Of a stretch of 15,962 bases of DNA, positions 1-7,106 are shown piece after piece. The DNA is from CAZAMT01 sp964486145. GTDB taxonomy: Bacteria; Bacteroidota; Bacteroidia; Bacteroidales; JAAAOM01. The stretch spans positions 1 to 15,962 of the forward strand of contig CAZAMT010000063.1 in NCBI GenBank assembly GCA_964486145.1. The letters are read 5' to 3'. Each line of letters begins with the position of its first letter. Position 1 is the stretch's first letter. The position numbers and the translations under genes are program-made. The notes below the pieces were generated by a model. It ran no database searches. It saw nothing but the letters and a program-made list of their open reading frames with translations, and was not told where the DNA came from.

Positions 1-45
1 TATTAAAATGTTATTAGAGCTATCTGCCTGCATCACAATACAACG

Positions 46-459
46 TTATACGAATCCTTTTAAAATTCTTGTAATGTAAAGTGCAATGAATGCGATTGCT
101 GTGAATACCAGTAAAATTTTGTTTATGAAAACAAAGATGGGCAAGCGAGTGTATCTTCTGAAAATTTCACTGACAATAAAAAGCATAAGCGGTAATATTG
201 CCGGATTTAAATGCATACCTTTTGAAAACTGAAAATGAAAAAATGAAAAACCAGCCCTGGTCAACCCACAGAAAGGACATTCGATTCCAAAAATGCGATA
301 ATGCAGGCAAAGGGAGTTACCCGAATAGAAAATGGCTTCCGGCAGAATATAAAATAAGAGGCCTCCTGTGATAATGCCTATGACAAACAGTTTATTGTTC
401 CGATCCACTTGATTAATTAGATTTTTAAAGTAACAGAATATAATAATTTCATAAAACAC
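46..459 (-). CDS. DUF2752 family small membrane protein
   Basis: Predicted 137-residue integral inner-membrane protein of the DUF2752 family; the biochemical function of the family is not known to me. The diagnostic motif is visible: C61-P-F-C64-G-L-T-R68, followed by N85-P86 at the start of the next hydrophobic segment. About three membrane segments can be seen (residues about 23-42, 86-101 and 108-131). The longest reading frame starts with GTG at 459. A second in-frame GTG at 408 would give a shorter protein that still keeps every membrane segment, so the start is uncertain. No Shine-Dalgarno is visible. A possible 42-codon ORF ends 18 bases upstream, and the two could be co-transcribed. 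The gene stops 45 bases from the window edge, and I see no terminator there. The family call is fairly sure; the role is unknown. Confidence 0.8.
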   Translation of the reverse strand: MFYEIIIFCYFKNLINQVDRNNKLFVIGIITGGLLFYILPEAIFYSGNSLCLHYRIFGIECPFCGLTRAGFSFFHFQFSKGMHLNPAILPLMLFIVSEIFRRYTRLPIFVFINKILLVFTAIAFIALYITRILKGFV

Positions 460-477
460 ATTTCATTTACAGTAAAA

Positions 478-606
478 TTAGTAGCTGTTTGACAATATGA
501 TTCTTTGTCGTGATGAAAAAAAGGTTCCATTTCGTTTATCTATGATCTTAAAAGTATGAAAAAGCAATGAAACAAGCATGACAGCAAAAATAAGAATGAA
601 TTTCAT
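478..606 (-). CDS. possible 42-residue single-pass membrane micropeptide
   Basis: An ATG-initiated ORF of 42 codons with a TAA stop. It begins MKFILIFAVMLVSLLF, one hydrophobic helix (residues 3-16), followed by a basic tail (K20, K24, R25, R33, R35). It lies between the terminator of the MORN lipoprotein gene and the DUF2752 gene, on the same strand, ending 18 bases before the DUF2752 start. That position, just after an upstream terminator and before a membrane protein, suits the first gene of a small operon. I recognise no family. In AT-rich DNA an ORF this short can arise by chance, and the hydrophobic start could simply reflect T-rich codons. Confidence is therefore low. Confidence 0.3.
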   Translation of the reverse strand: MKFILIFAVMLVSLLFHTFKIIDKRNGTFFSSRQRIILSNSY

Positions 607-651
607 AAGGCATTGGAATTGATATGCACTTTTTAGGGGTTAATTGCCAAT

Positions 652-695
652 AAAAAAAAGATGCCGCCCTTCCGGGGTGTGGAAGGCACGGCATC
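652..695 (-). terminator. intrinsic terminator of the MORN lipoprotein gene
   Basis: Read on the minus strand, this is a long GC-rich hairpin followed directly by eight T. The outer stem is 7 bp (GATGCCG at 660-666 with CGGCATC at 689-695). The inner stem is 6 bp (668-673 with 681-686), after a 1x2 internal loop, with a 7-base apical loop. It begins 24 bases after the stop codon of the gene ending at 720, so it is an ordinary rho-independent terminator for that gene. Confidence 0.9.
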
Positions 696-719
696 GATCA
701 TGCAGATATGTGAGGTGGG

Positions 720-1217
720 TCAATAGGTTTTTTGCTCTACCAGGTTGCCCCCCTTATCGAAGTACTGCCATCTTCCGGACTTAAAATTGTCGGTATAGGT
801 TCCCGTTTCCTTTATTTGGCCATTGTCATGATACGTATTGTATTTGCCTTGAAGCTTTCCATGGTTATGGTGAATCTCAAATGATTTTGTACCATCCTTG
901 TACCAGCCTTCCCATTTACCATGATATTTACCTTCACGGTATTGTCCTTTTTTATTAACCTGCCCGTTTGGGTAGTAAAGCACGGTGATGCCATTCATTG
1001 TGCCTTCTTTATACGTTCGTTTGGCCCTGATTTGATCTTTTTCTTTGAATCGCGTAAAGCAAACACCTGAATAAGGTTTTAACTGATCTGCCAGGTAAAA
1101 AATGTCGTTCTGGAGATCTTTCTCTGATATAAAAACTTCGTGACATGAACACGAGGTAATCATAACTGCAACTAACGATATTTTTAAAAGCTCTTTTATC
1201 TGCATAAACTGGTTCAT
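720..1217 (-). CDS. MORN-repeat (YwqK-like) lipoprotein
   Basis: A 165-residue predicted lipoprotein. The N-terminus is basic then hydrophobic and ends in a lipobox (ITSC, lipidated C23). There is no K-(D/E)-(D/E) surface-export motif after the cysteine, so a periplasm-facing protein is more likely than a surface one. From about residue 70 to the C-terminus there are four MORN-type repeats of the YwqK kind (G-x-x-x-G-x-x-x-x-Y-x-x-x-G-x-x), for example around YYPNGQ, YKDGT, YHDNGQ and FDKGG. Such repeats are common in Bacteroidota proteins. They are sometimes annotated as YwqK-family antitoxins, but no toxin partner is visible here, so I would not call it an antitoxin. An alternative start at M5 (1205) is equally plausible and leaves the signal intact. 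The gene stands alone between two terminators (652-695 and 1358-1385) and so is probably monocistronic. Confidence 0.85.
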   Translation of the reverse strand: MNQFMQIKELLKISLVAVMITSCSCHEVFISEKDLQNDIFYLADQLKPYSGVCFTRFKEKDQIRAKRTYKEGTMNGITVLYYPNGQVNKKGQYREGKYHGKWEGWYKDGTKSFEIHHNHGKLQGKYNTYHDNGQIKETGTYTDNFKSGRWQYFDKGGNLVEQKTY

Positions 1218-1228
1218 TTGACTGGTTG

Positions 1229-1268
1229 ACTATTCTATAATGTTAAAACGGGAATTCATTTGAATAGT
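1229..1268. repeat. 7-bp inverted repeat upstream of the MORN lipoprotein start
   Basis: ACTATTC (1229-1235) and GAATAGT (1262-1268) are perfect inverted copies 26 bases apart, starting 11 bases upstream of the ATG at 1217. In that position it could be an operator or a 5'-leader hairpin. A 7-bp match over this distance in AT-rich DNA is not rare, so the functional claim is weak. Confidence 0.3.
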
Positions 1269-1330
1269 TGATATTTTATGACAGATGGCAGGTTATTTTC
1301 TGCAAGTACCAGATCTGTTTTGGTGAATTG

Positions 1331-1354
1331 TCAGACAGAACGCAAATTGTCTGA
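1331..1354. repeat. 7-bp inverted repeat next to terminator
   Basis: TCAGACA (1331-1337) and TGTCTGA (1348-1354) form a perfect inverted repeat with a 10-base spacer, three bases from the terminator hairpin. On the minus strand it follows the terminator; on the plus strand it precedes it. It could be a backup stem-loop or a regulator site for the MORN gene about 115 bases downstream on the minus strand. Confidence 0.4.
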
Positions 1355-1357
1355 AAT

Positions 1358-1385
1358 AAAAAAACCGCTTTACAGCGGTTTTTTT
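1358..1385 (-). terminator. intrinsic terminator of the six-gene operon
   Basis: A perfect 12-bp stem: seven A plus CCGCT on the left arm, AGCGG plus seven T on the right, with a 4-base loop (1370-1373). Because A and T tracts flank the GC core symmetrically, it should work on either strand. On the minus strand it lies 232 bases beyond the stop of the T9SS protein gene and is the first clear terminator after the operon, so it also insulates the MORN lipoprotein gene from read-through. Confidence 0.9.
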
Positions 1386-1617
1386 GCCTAAGTATTACCT
1401 ACAAATATACCTAATATCTATGTTAAATAGATAAGGGGTCAGAATTGTATAACGATATTTTTTTAACATTTATTATGCCAAACATTGTATCTGCCAAATA
1501 CACAGGCGTTTAATGCAGACTAAATAATATTCAAGAAATGATTAGTGCACGCTTGTGTACACTTATGTGCGAAAATGAACAATGGAATACAGGTATATCA
1601 GCAGACCTCTGTTTTCA

Positions 1618-4600
1618 TTAATAAATGACGATTCGTTTAGCGCCTGAAATTCTTTTACCGGCAATTCTGATTAAGTACATTCCTTTTGGAAGAAACGACA
1701 CGGATATGTTGTGCATATTTTCGTACTGGTGCAATGGCTTTTTGAAAAGAATTTTTCCGGTATAGTCAAGGATTTCAATCTCCAGAGGTTGATCAATGTG
1801 CGAATGTAGCATTATGTTTACGTGACCATCCGAAGGATTTGGAAATACATTAAATGCCAGGTTGTTAAAACCAGGCTGTATTGTCCCTGTTGTTAGTGAG
1901 TCCTGATCTGTTTCTACCTGGAGAATTTCGTTGGTGTTCTCACTTTGGATAAAAGCAATGACACTTAAATTTTCAGGATTGAAATCATCGTCAATTGTAT
2001 ACTGAAATTCTTCTATCCTTACATCATTTTTTGACCATCCGCCGAGATAAGTGATTCCTGCAGCATCGGGTATAAATTCAAGAAAAACATTGTAATAGGT
2101 TTTTCGCTCATTTTCTACCATGTGATATGCTATATCCTGAATAACTGCAAGCTTAAGGCTAAATTCCTGGCTTTCAATATTTTCAATTGCCTTGGTCTGA
2201 CTTTCAATCCGAAGGATATCATTTTCCACGGATGTAGTCAAAGAAATATCAAAAACAGCATCGGTTAAGGATCTGGTGATAAGATCGATGTTTTTTGGAA
2301 TATCCTCCTCATTTGAGTACTGATAGGTAGTATTTCCATTAACGATGGATATAGGTCCGCCCGAGAGACCATATTTAATCATCCTGATGTTTGGCCCGCC
2401 CGGGTTTGCCAGGTTAAATGAGTCAATACCAGGTGCCGGCAAATGGTACTGAATTTCAATCATATCCCTGGGGTTTAATTGGTTTAATTCCCGCACCAGT
2501 TCATTGGATGCATTGTGAAGTGAGTCGCCAACATTAGTGAAGTGTTCGACCAGTACTTTTTTAGTACGTGTTGAAATCCAGATATTGTCGAATGCGAAAC
2601 CTTCATTATTAATTCCTGTTCCATCCGATCCATAAGCCACTCTGAACTGGACATTTCGTTTTTCCACCAGGCTGTCTAACCGGTGACGTGCTTCAATCCA
2701 ATTGTTATCGGTCCGGTTTGACCAACCAATTGCCTGACCGCCCGGGGAACCTTGTATTTCAAACGAGTTATACCAGTTGATACCGTCATTTATTGATCCA
2801 ATATTTGTCCAAGTCTTGCCATTGTTGGTTGTCGATTGCATGACGGCCCCATCGCGGTTTTGCTCGAAAGCCCGCCAGATATCAAACTTTATATAAGGCT
2901 TTTCAACTTCCTCAAAGTTGAAACAGGGAGAGGTAATCCATGATTGTTCCTGGTCGCGCACAACTATATTTGTGTACCAGGCCAGGTTGGATGGTGCAGA
3001 TCCTTCAAAAAAACTATCTTCAACCGGGCCGAATTGCCAACTGTTTATTTCCGAATCTGATTTTTTATTGGCAACCCATGATCCCCGATCAATTCCAAAA
3101 TCCTGAAAATACGGGCCATCAGCAAGATTAAATGTTGGCCTGAGAAAAATTTCCTTTTCACTTGTATCGGTACAGCCAAATTCTGTGCTTACAATTAACT
3201 CAACTTTGTAGTTAGACCGGGAACTGAAAACATATTCCGGGTTTTGTTCATTGCTTATTGTTGTACTCCCATTATCATTAAACTTCCAGGAATAACCATC
3301 AATGGCTGCCTTACTGATGCTGGCATCGGTAAACCGGATTGCAGAATCACTGACAAAGCATTCGGTTTCAAAAGTGAAATCCGCCAGTGGTTTATCTCCA
3401 AACGTAATGTTCATACTTTTTGTATTACTGCAACCACGGTTTGTGACGGCACTTAAAGATACGTTGCGTGGCCCGGATGCTGAATAAAGATGGGTGGGGT
3501 TTTTTAATGTACTAAAATTATCCTGACCGCTGGAGTTATCATTAAAATTCCAGTTCCATTGCACCACCGGATCAACAGATTCAGTGGTATTTATAAATTG
3601 AATTGGTGATGGGTGTGCCTCCGATACACAGCTATCGCTTACCGTAAAATCAATTTGCGGTATATCGTAGATGGTTACCTGCTCAAACGTGTCTCTAACG
3701 CAACCATTGGTTGATGTGAATGAATAAATGATCGAGTCAAGGCCAATATTGGCAAGCGTTGGATCAAAAGTAAACCCCTCAACGATGTTTCCGGTTACAC
3801 CACCTCCCGAGAAAATTCCATTGGGGTTATTTCCCTCCAGTTCAACCGGATTTCCGTTTTTGCAATTGCTGTTGTCATCAAAACCAATGAATACCAAACG
3901 TTCAATGAACTCAACGGTTATGGTTTTTTCAATACTGAAATTACTTTCACCATCAAAAAACGTATACGTAATTACAAACTCACCATTCCGCAAAACCGCG
4001 GGATCAACTGTTGCGGTATTATCAAAATTATCGGTAAGGCCTTCTCCTCCTTCAATTGAAAAAGAGCCTGTTTGGTCTTCAATGTTGCTTCCTATCACGG
4101 TAATGGGATCATCATTAAAGCAATACACCTGTTTTTCATCAATGATAAAAATACTGGCTACCGAATCAATCACGCTTACAAGTGCCGTATCGTAACTGGT
4201 GCAGTTGTTGTCCGGATTTACATATGCATAAACGATTTCATGCGGGGAACCTTCAACTCCTGCCAGGTTGGGGTAAAATTTATTGTCGGAGGTTACCACT
4301 CCGGGTCCGGTAAATGCTCCTCCGGCCGGATTTCCTGATAAATCTACTGGTGGTGAATTCAAACTGTATGTACTGCTTAATCCGATGATGTCTACGCTCG
4401 TTTCAGGATAGTAATCAATGACAGCGCTACCCGATCCCTCACCAATACAGTTATTGTCAGCAACTTCTTCAATTTGATACACTCCATCCCTGTTTACCGG
4501 AAAGCTGAAAGGTGTTTGAGTGATATTATCAATGGTACCGTCCGGCGCTCCGTTTCGCGAATAGGTGATGCTCCAGGGGCTTTCCCCTTCAAGGAGCACC

Positions 4601-4684
4601 GTGACGGGCACTGAGCTATTGCGGCAAATGGTTGCGTTGCCAACGATGAGTGCTGATGGCTCTGATAAGGCATTGATGGTGTAT
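1618..4684 (-). CDS. T9SS-secreted Ig/PKD/Omp28-like surface protein, 3' part (5' side lost in gap)
   Basis: Large secreted protein, last gene of the operon. The frame is open all the way to the N gap, so the GTG at 4611 is internal; about 1021 residues are visible. Numbering from that GTG: Ig-like SprB-type repeats (1-65, 68-148, about 240-315, with the G-x-F-x-G-x-G-V pattern), two PKD domains (about 317-405 and 408-492), a MAM/jelly-roll-like module (about 498-683), an Omp28-like unit (684-905) and a type A T9SS C-terminal sorting domain (about 915-997, beginning NVFPNPSDG). T9SS cargo crosses the outer membrane and is released or anchored on the surface after removal of this tail. The Omp28 unit keeps the VLVEHFT strand but has no cysteine where family members usually carry a Cys pair. 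The signal peptide at 4785-4859 most likely belongs to this gene. Its role, probably adhesion or ligand recognition, is inferred. Confidence 0.88.
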
Positions 4685-4784
4685 NNNNNNNNNNNNNNNN
4701 NNNNNNNNNNNNNNNNNNNNNNNNNNNNNNNNNNNNNNNNNNNNNNNNNNNNNNNNNNNNNNNNNNNNNNNNNNNNNNNNNNNN
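4685..4784. other. 100-N assembly gap
   Basis: Exactly 100 undetermined bases, the conventional placeholder for a scaffold gap of unknown length. The frames on the two sides do not match, so the true length is not 100 or cannot be inferred. Repeated Ig-like modules on the 3' side make a repeat-caused assembly break likely, and the missing part could hold many more copies. Confidence 0.97.
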
Positions 4785-4859
4785 TGTCCCAGCATGTAAA
4801 GAATTAGGTAATACATATGAAAAAATAATAATAATTATATATTTAAATATTGTATTCAT
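4785..4859 (-). CDS. 5' end with signal peptide of the T9SS protein (cut by gap)
   Basis: The 25 codons before the gap encode a Sec signal peptide: MNTIFKYIIIIIFSY, then a polar stretch ending LHA, a fair signal peptidase I site before GT. It starts 30 bases after the lipoprotein stop at 4890, on the same strand. A T9SS cargo protein needs a Sec signal, and the large gene across the gap lacks one, so these are most simply the two ends of one gene. If the gap is long, it could instead be a separate short gene. Confidence 0.7.
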
Positions 4860-4889
4860 GTTTTCAGTTTTTTTTGAACATAACTAATT

Positions 4890-6059
4890 TTAAAGATTAC
4901 CATTCTGATCTAGTTTGATAATAGTAATCATGCTTGCTCCCCTGTTCTCATTTGTACCGCTTAAAATCAATCCCTGGTCGGTTGTCATCTCAACTGACGA
5001 AGCAGATAATCTGGTTTGCCCTCCGATATAATAATCCCTGCTCAGTTCACCATTTTTATCTAAAACCAAAACCGATATCCGGCTGTTGCTTTCATTTAAA
5101 ACATGGGTACCGGCTACCACAATATTGCTGTTCCAAAGACATATACCCGAAGTATTTATTGCATTGATTTCATGGTATGAGCGTTCCCAGTTCATTTTCA
5201 GGTTTTGGTCAAACTGAGCCAAATAAGCACCGGGATTGTTTTCATCATCGGTGACAGTGCCCGTAAGATAGATGGTTCCATCAGGGAGGGGTAATAATGC
5301 GATGCCTTCATCATTGCCAGGGCCACCGATAAACACACTATTGACCGGGCTGCGATTTTCGGGCGCTATTTCGAGTAACCAAATATTTTTGTTGTTCCTT
5401 ACGTTTAACCGGGCATCGTAGTTGGTTGATCCTGTTATTAAATAATTCCCGTTGTACGGAATTACAAACCTTCCAATGTCTTCTCCTGTTTTGTGTCCGT
5501 ACCTTTTTGACCATATCTCATCGCCATTGCGATTGGCTACAACAAGATATATGTCTTTTGATCCACCTTCGTCAGAATATCCAACCATCACAATTCCCGT
5601 TTCGGTAATCTGTAAATGATACCCGACTTCATTGCCACTTCCGCCAAAGGTAATCGGTCCTGTAATATCAGTGTTGGTTACGATGTAAAGTACCATATCG
5701 CTGGTTCCTCCTCGCTCGCTAATTGTTGAACCGACAATGTATATTGTTCCGTTGCTATTGATTTGCATTGCGTGTGCAATATCAGCAAATGGCCCTCCAA
5801 ATATGATGGGATCTTCAGTAAAGTTTCCAAATTTATCGGTTTTGGCAAGGTACATTTGGTATCCGGCATCCGGCATATTTACCGATCCGAGCAAGGCATA
5901 GCCGCCACTTTGCAGAGGTTTGATGTCGGTTCCCATATCCTGACTGGTTGTTCCGAAAAACTTGATGAAAGATTCTGCCTGGTCATTGCTAATCTCATCT
6001 TTGGAGCATGATAAAATAAGCAACAGCGGTAAAATATATAAAAGGATTTTATGATTCAT
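4890..6059 (-). CDS. propeller-like lipoprotein with surface-export signal
   Basis: A 389-residue predicted lipoprotein. The signal peptide has a lipobox LLILSC with lipidated C18. The next residues are S-K-D-E, which fits the K-(D/E)-(D/E) lipoprotein export signal known from Capnocytophaga and other Bacteroidota. It is therefore probably on the outer face of the outer membrane. The rest is about six to seven repeats of 45-60 residues with the pattern F-G-G-x-G-N-D/E-x-G, a glycine-rich turn (DG/NG) and a V/L-x-G-T/S strand. This is typical of Bacteroidota proteins predicted to form beta-propellers (compare GPFADIAHAM, GGSGNEVGYH, GHKTGEDIGR, GGPGNDEGIA). No catalytic motif was seen. It starts 5 bases after the stop of the barrel gene, so translational coupling is likely, and it probably acts with the barrel or the secreted protein. 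A ligand-binding role is inferred from fold type only. Confidence 0.85.
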   Translation of the reverse strand: MNHKILLYILPLLLILSCSKDEISNDQAESFIKFFGTTSQDMGTDIKPLQSGGYALLGSVNMPDAGYQMYLAKTDKFGNFTEDPIIFGGPFADIAHAMQINSNGTIYIVGSTISERGGTSDMVLYIVTNTDITGPITFGGSGNEVGYHLQITETGIVMVGYSDEGGSKDIYLVVANRNGDEIWSKRYGHKTGEDIGRFVIPYNGNYLITGSTNYDARLNVRNNKNIWLLEIAPENRSPVNSVFIGGPGNDEGIALLPLPDGTIYLTGTVTDDENNPGAYLAQFDQNLKMNWERSYHEINAINTSGICLWNSNIVVAGTHVLNESNSRISVLVLDKNGELSRDYYIGGQTRLSASSVEMTTDQGLILSGTNENRGASMITIIKLDQNGNL

Positions 6060-6064
6060 TTCGG

Positions 6065-7093
6065 TTATCTGATTTTTCGGGGTTGATAAAGTGTATAATG
6101 GTAACCAATTGAGAGGAATATGCTATTCAGTGCAAATTTATCATCAATGTGATTAAATTCGAGTATTTCAGAGTGATCCTGTAACACATTATCCTGAACA
6201 ATTCCATTCAAGCCGACATTAAACCGCAAATCAACGCCAAAGTAGCCCTTCGGCATTTTGTATTTAATTCCGCCTCCCATCATTAAGGAAAAGTTGACAA
6301 GGGTTCTTCTATGGGAGATATCCCGCTCTGCACCATTAAAAGGCTGAGCATTATCTGTGAGAAGTGTTTCAATCGGTGTACCACTGGCGGAGGTAATAAA
6401 CCCGATGGAGGGGCCTGCATAGACGAAAGGAACAATTTTACCCGGATTTAATTCATAACTGGCATACAGCGGGATTTCCCAAATAGAAATTTCTTCGGAA
6501 AAGGCCGACTCCGAGTTACCGGCAATATTTTCTTCAAATGAATAATTTCGTCCGGAATATATCAATTCAACATTTGCTTCAAGCCTTTGATATAAATATC
6601 GATTCACACGCAGGCCAAATTGTGTGGCAAAGCCTGCTTTATTGTCTGAATTATTTATTACCGGACTGGGTGTGACGGGTTCAATGGTTCTGACAAAAGA
6701 TAAATTCGGTCCCATAAAGAAACCCACGGAGAATACAGAAAGAGTGCGGTATGACTCAAACAGGTATACAAATTCCACGGGATCATCGGGGCGTATTTCA
6801 TAATTCGGAAAATCATCAAGAAATTGAAGCATCGTGCTTTCAGCTCCTTGTTGATTATCATCGAACAGATATGTAAGAATGATTAGTTTGTATGCACTGA
6901 TTTTTTGCTCACGGGTAAACCCTTCCTCAATGCACGGATTCAATACCTGTGGAATTTCTTCAATGATACCGTTTTCAAATAAATTTTTTGCGCTGTCAAG
7001 TTGAAAACTACAATCGGTTTGTGTATATGCATATGGGGCGATTGTCACAAATACCAATATAAAATAGAAATGTTTAAGAGGGTATTGAGTCAT
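6065..7093 (-). CDS. outer-membrane beta-barrel protein with N-terminal helical domain (PorT-like)
   Basis: Predicted 342-residue outer-membrane protein. I chose the ATG at 7093 rather than the longer frame from 7147. The shorter protein begins with a normal signal peptide (MTQYPLKHFYF... cleaved near YAYTQ), and it starts 13 bases after the STAND stop instead of overlapping it by 41. Residues 28-118 are helical and TPR-like, with a cysteine pair (C28, C54) that could form a disulfide in the periplasm, ending in a DDPVEFVYLF segment. From about 119 to the end, alternating aromatic/glycine strands fit an 8- to 10-stranded barrel of the PorT/OMP_b-brl type (GFFMGPNLSF, LYASYEL, FVYAGPSIGF, MMGGGIKYKM, GYFGVDLRFNVG), with a C-terminal aromatic strand. 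Barrel plus periplasmic helices makes it a good candidate to link surface components to the STAND protein. That link is inference. Confidence 0.85.
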   Translation of the reverse strand: MTQYPLKHFYFILVFVTIAPYAYTQTDCSFQLDSAKNLFENGIIEEIPQVLNPCIEEGFTREQKISAYKLIILTYLFDDNQQGAESTMLQFLDDFPNYEIRPDDPVEFVYLFESYRTLSVFSVGFFMGPNLSFVRTIEPVTPSPVINNSDNKAGFATQFGLRVNRYLYQRLEANVELIYSGRNYSFEENIAGNSESAFSEEISIWEIPLYASYELNPGKIVPFVYAGPSIGFITSASGTPIETLLTDNAQPFNGAERDISHRRTLVNFSLMMGGGIKYKMPKGYFGVDLRFNVGLNGIVQDNVLQDHSEILEFNHIDDKFALNSIFLSIGYHYTLYQPRKIR

Positions 7094-7106
7094 AATTATT
7101 GGTTCG

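Larger units (their letters stand above)
1218..1617. other. 400-base non-coding stretch between MORN gene and operon end
   Basis: No convincing gene here. From left to right it holds the upstream region of the MORN lipoprotein gene with a 7-bp inverted repeat (1229-1235/1262-1268), a second 7-bp inverted repeat (1331-1337/1348-1354), the intrinsic terminator 1358-1385, a 7-bp hairpin TATCTAT/ATAGATA (1415-1433), and an 8-bp palindrome GTGTACAC (1555-1562). The 232 bases between the operon's last stop (1618) and the terminator would be a long 3' untranslated region. I see no recognisable RNA family and no clear Bacteroidota promoter (TAnnTTTG). Confidence 0.6.

Noticed and set aside
720..1217. 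Antitoxin role for the YwqK-like MORN protein
   Set aside because: The name is inherited from loose database labels. The protein is a lipoprotein standing alone between terminators with no toxin gene beside it.
1538..1621. 27-codon plus-strand ORF at the operon's 3' end
   Set aside because: It overlaps the stop of the large gene in antisense, has no hydrophobic or family features, and is within chance expectation.
3728..4195. 155-residue plus-strand ORF inside the T9SS protein gene
   Set aside because: It is antisense to a clearly coding frame with recognisable repeats, and its own translation has low-complexity Ser/Pro-rich content and no family features.
4494..4859. A 121-residue reading frame running across the N gap
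   Set aside because: It joins a real signal peptide to the wrong frame of the large protein through 100 undetermined bases. The placeholder length carries no frame information.
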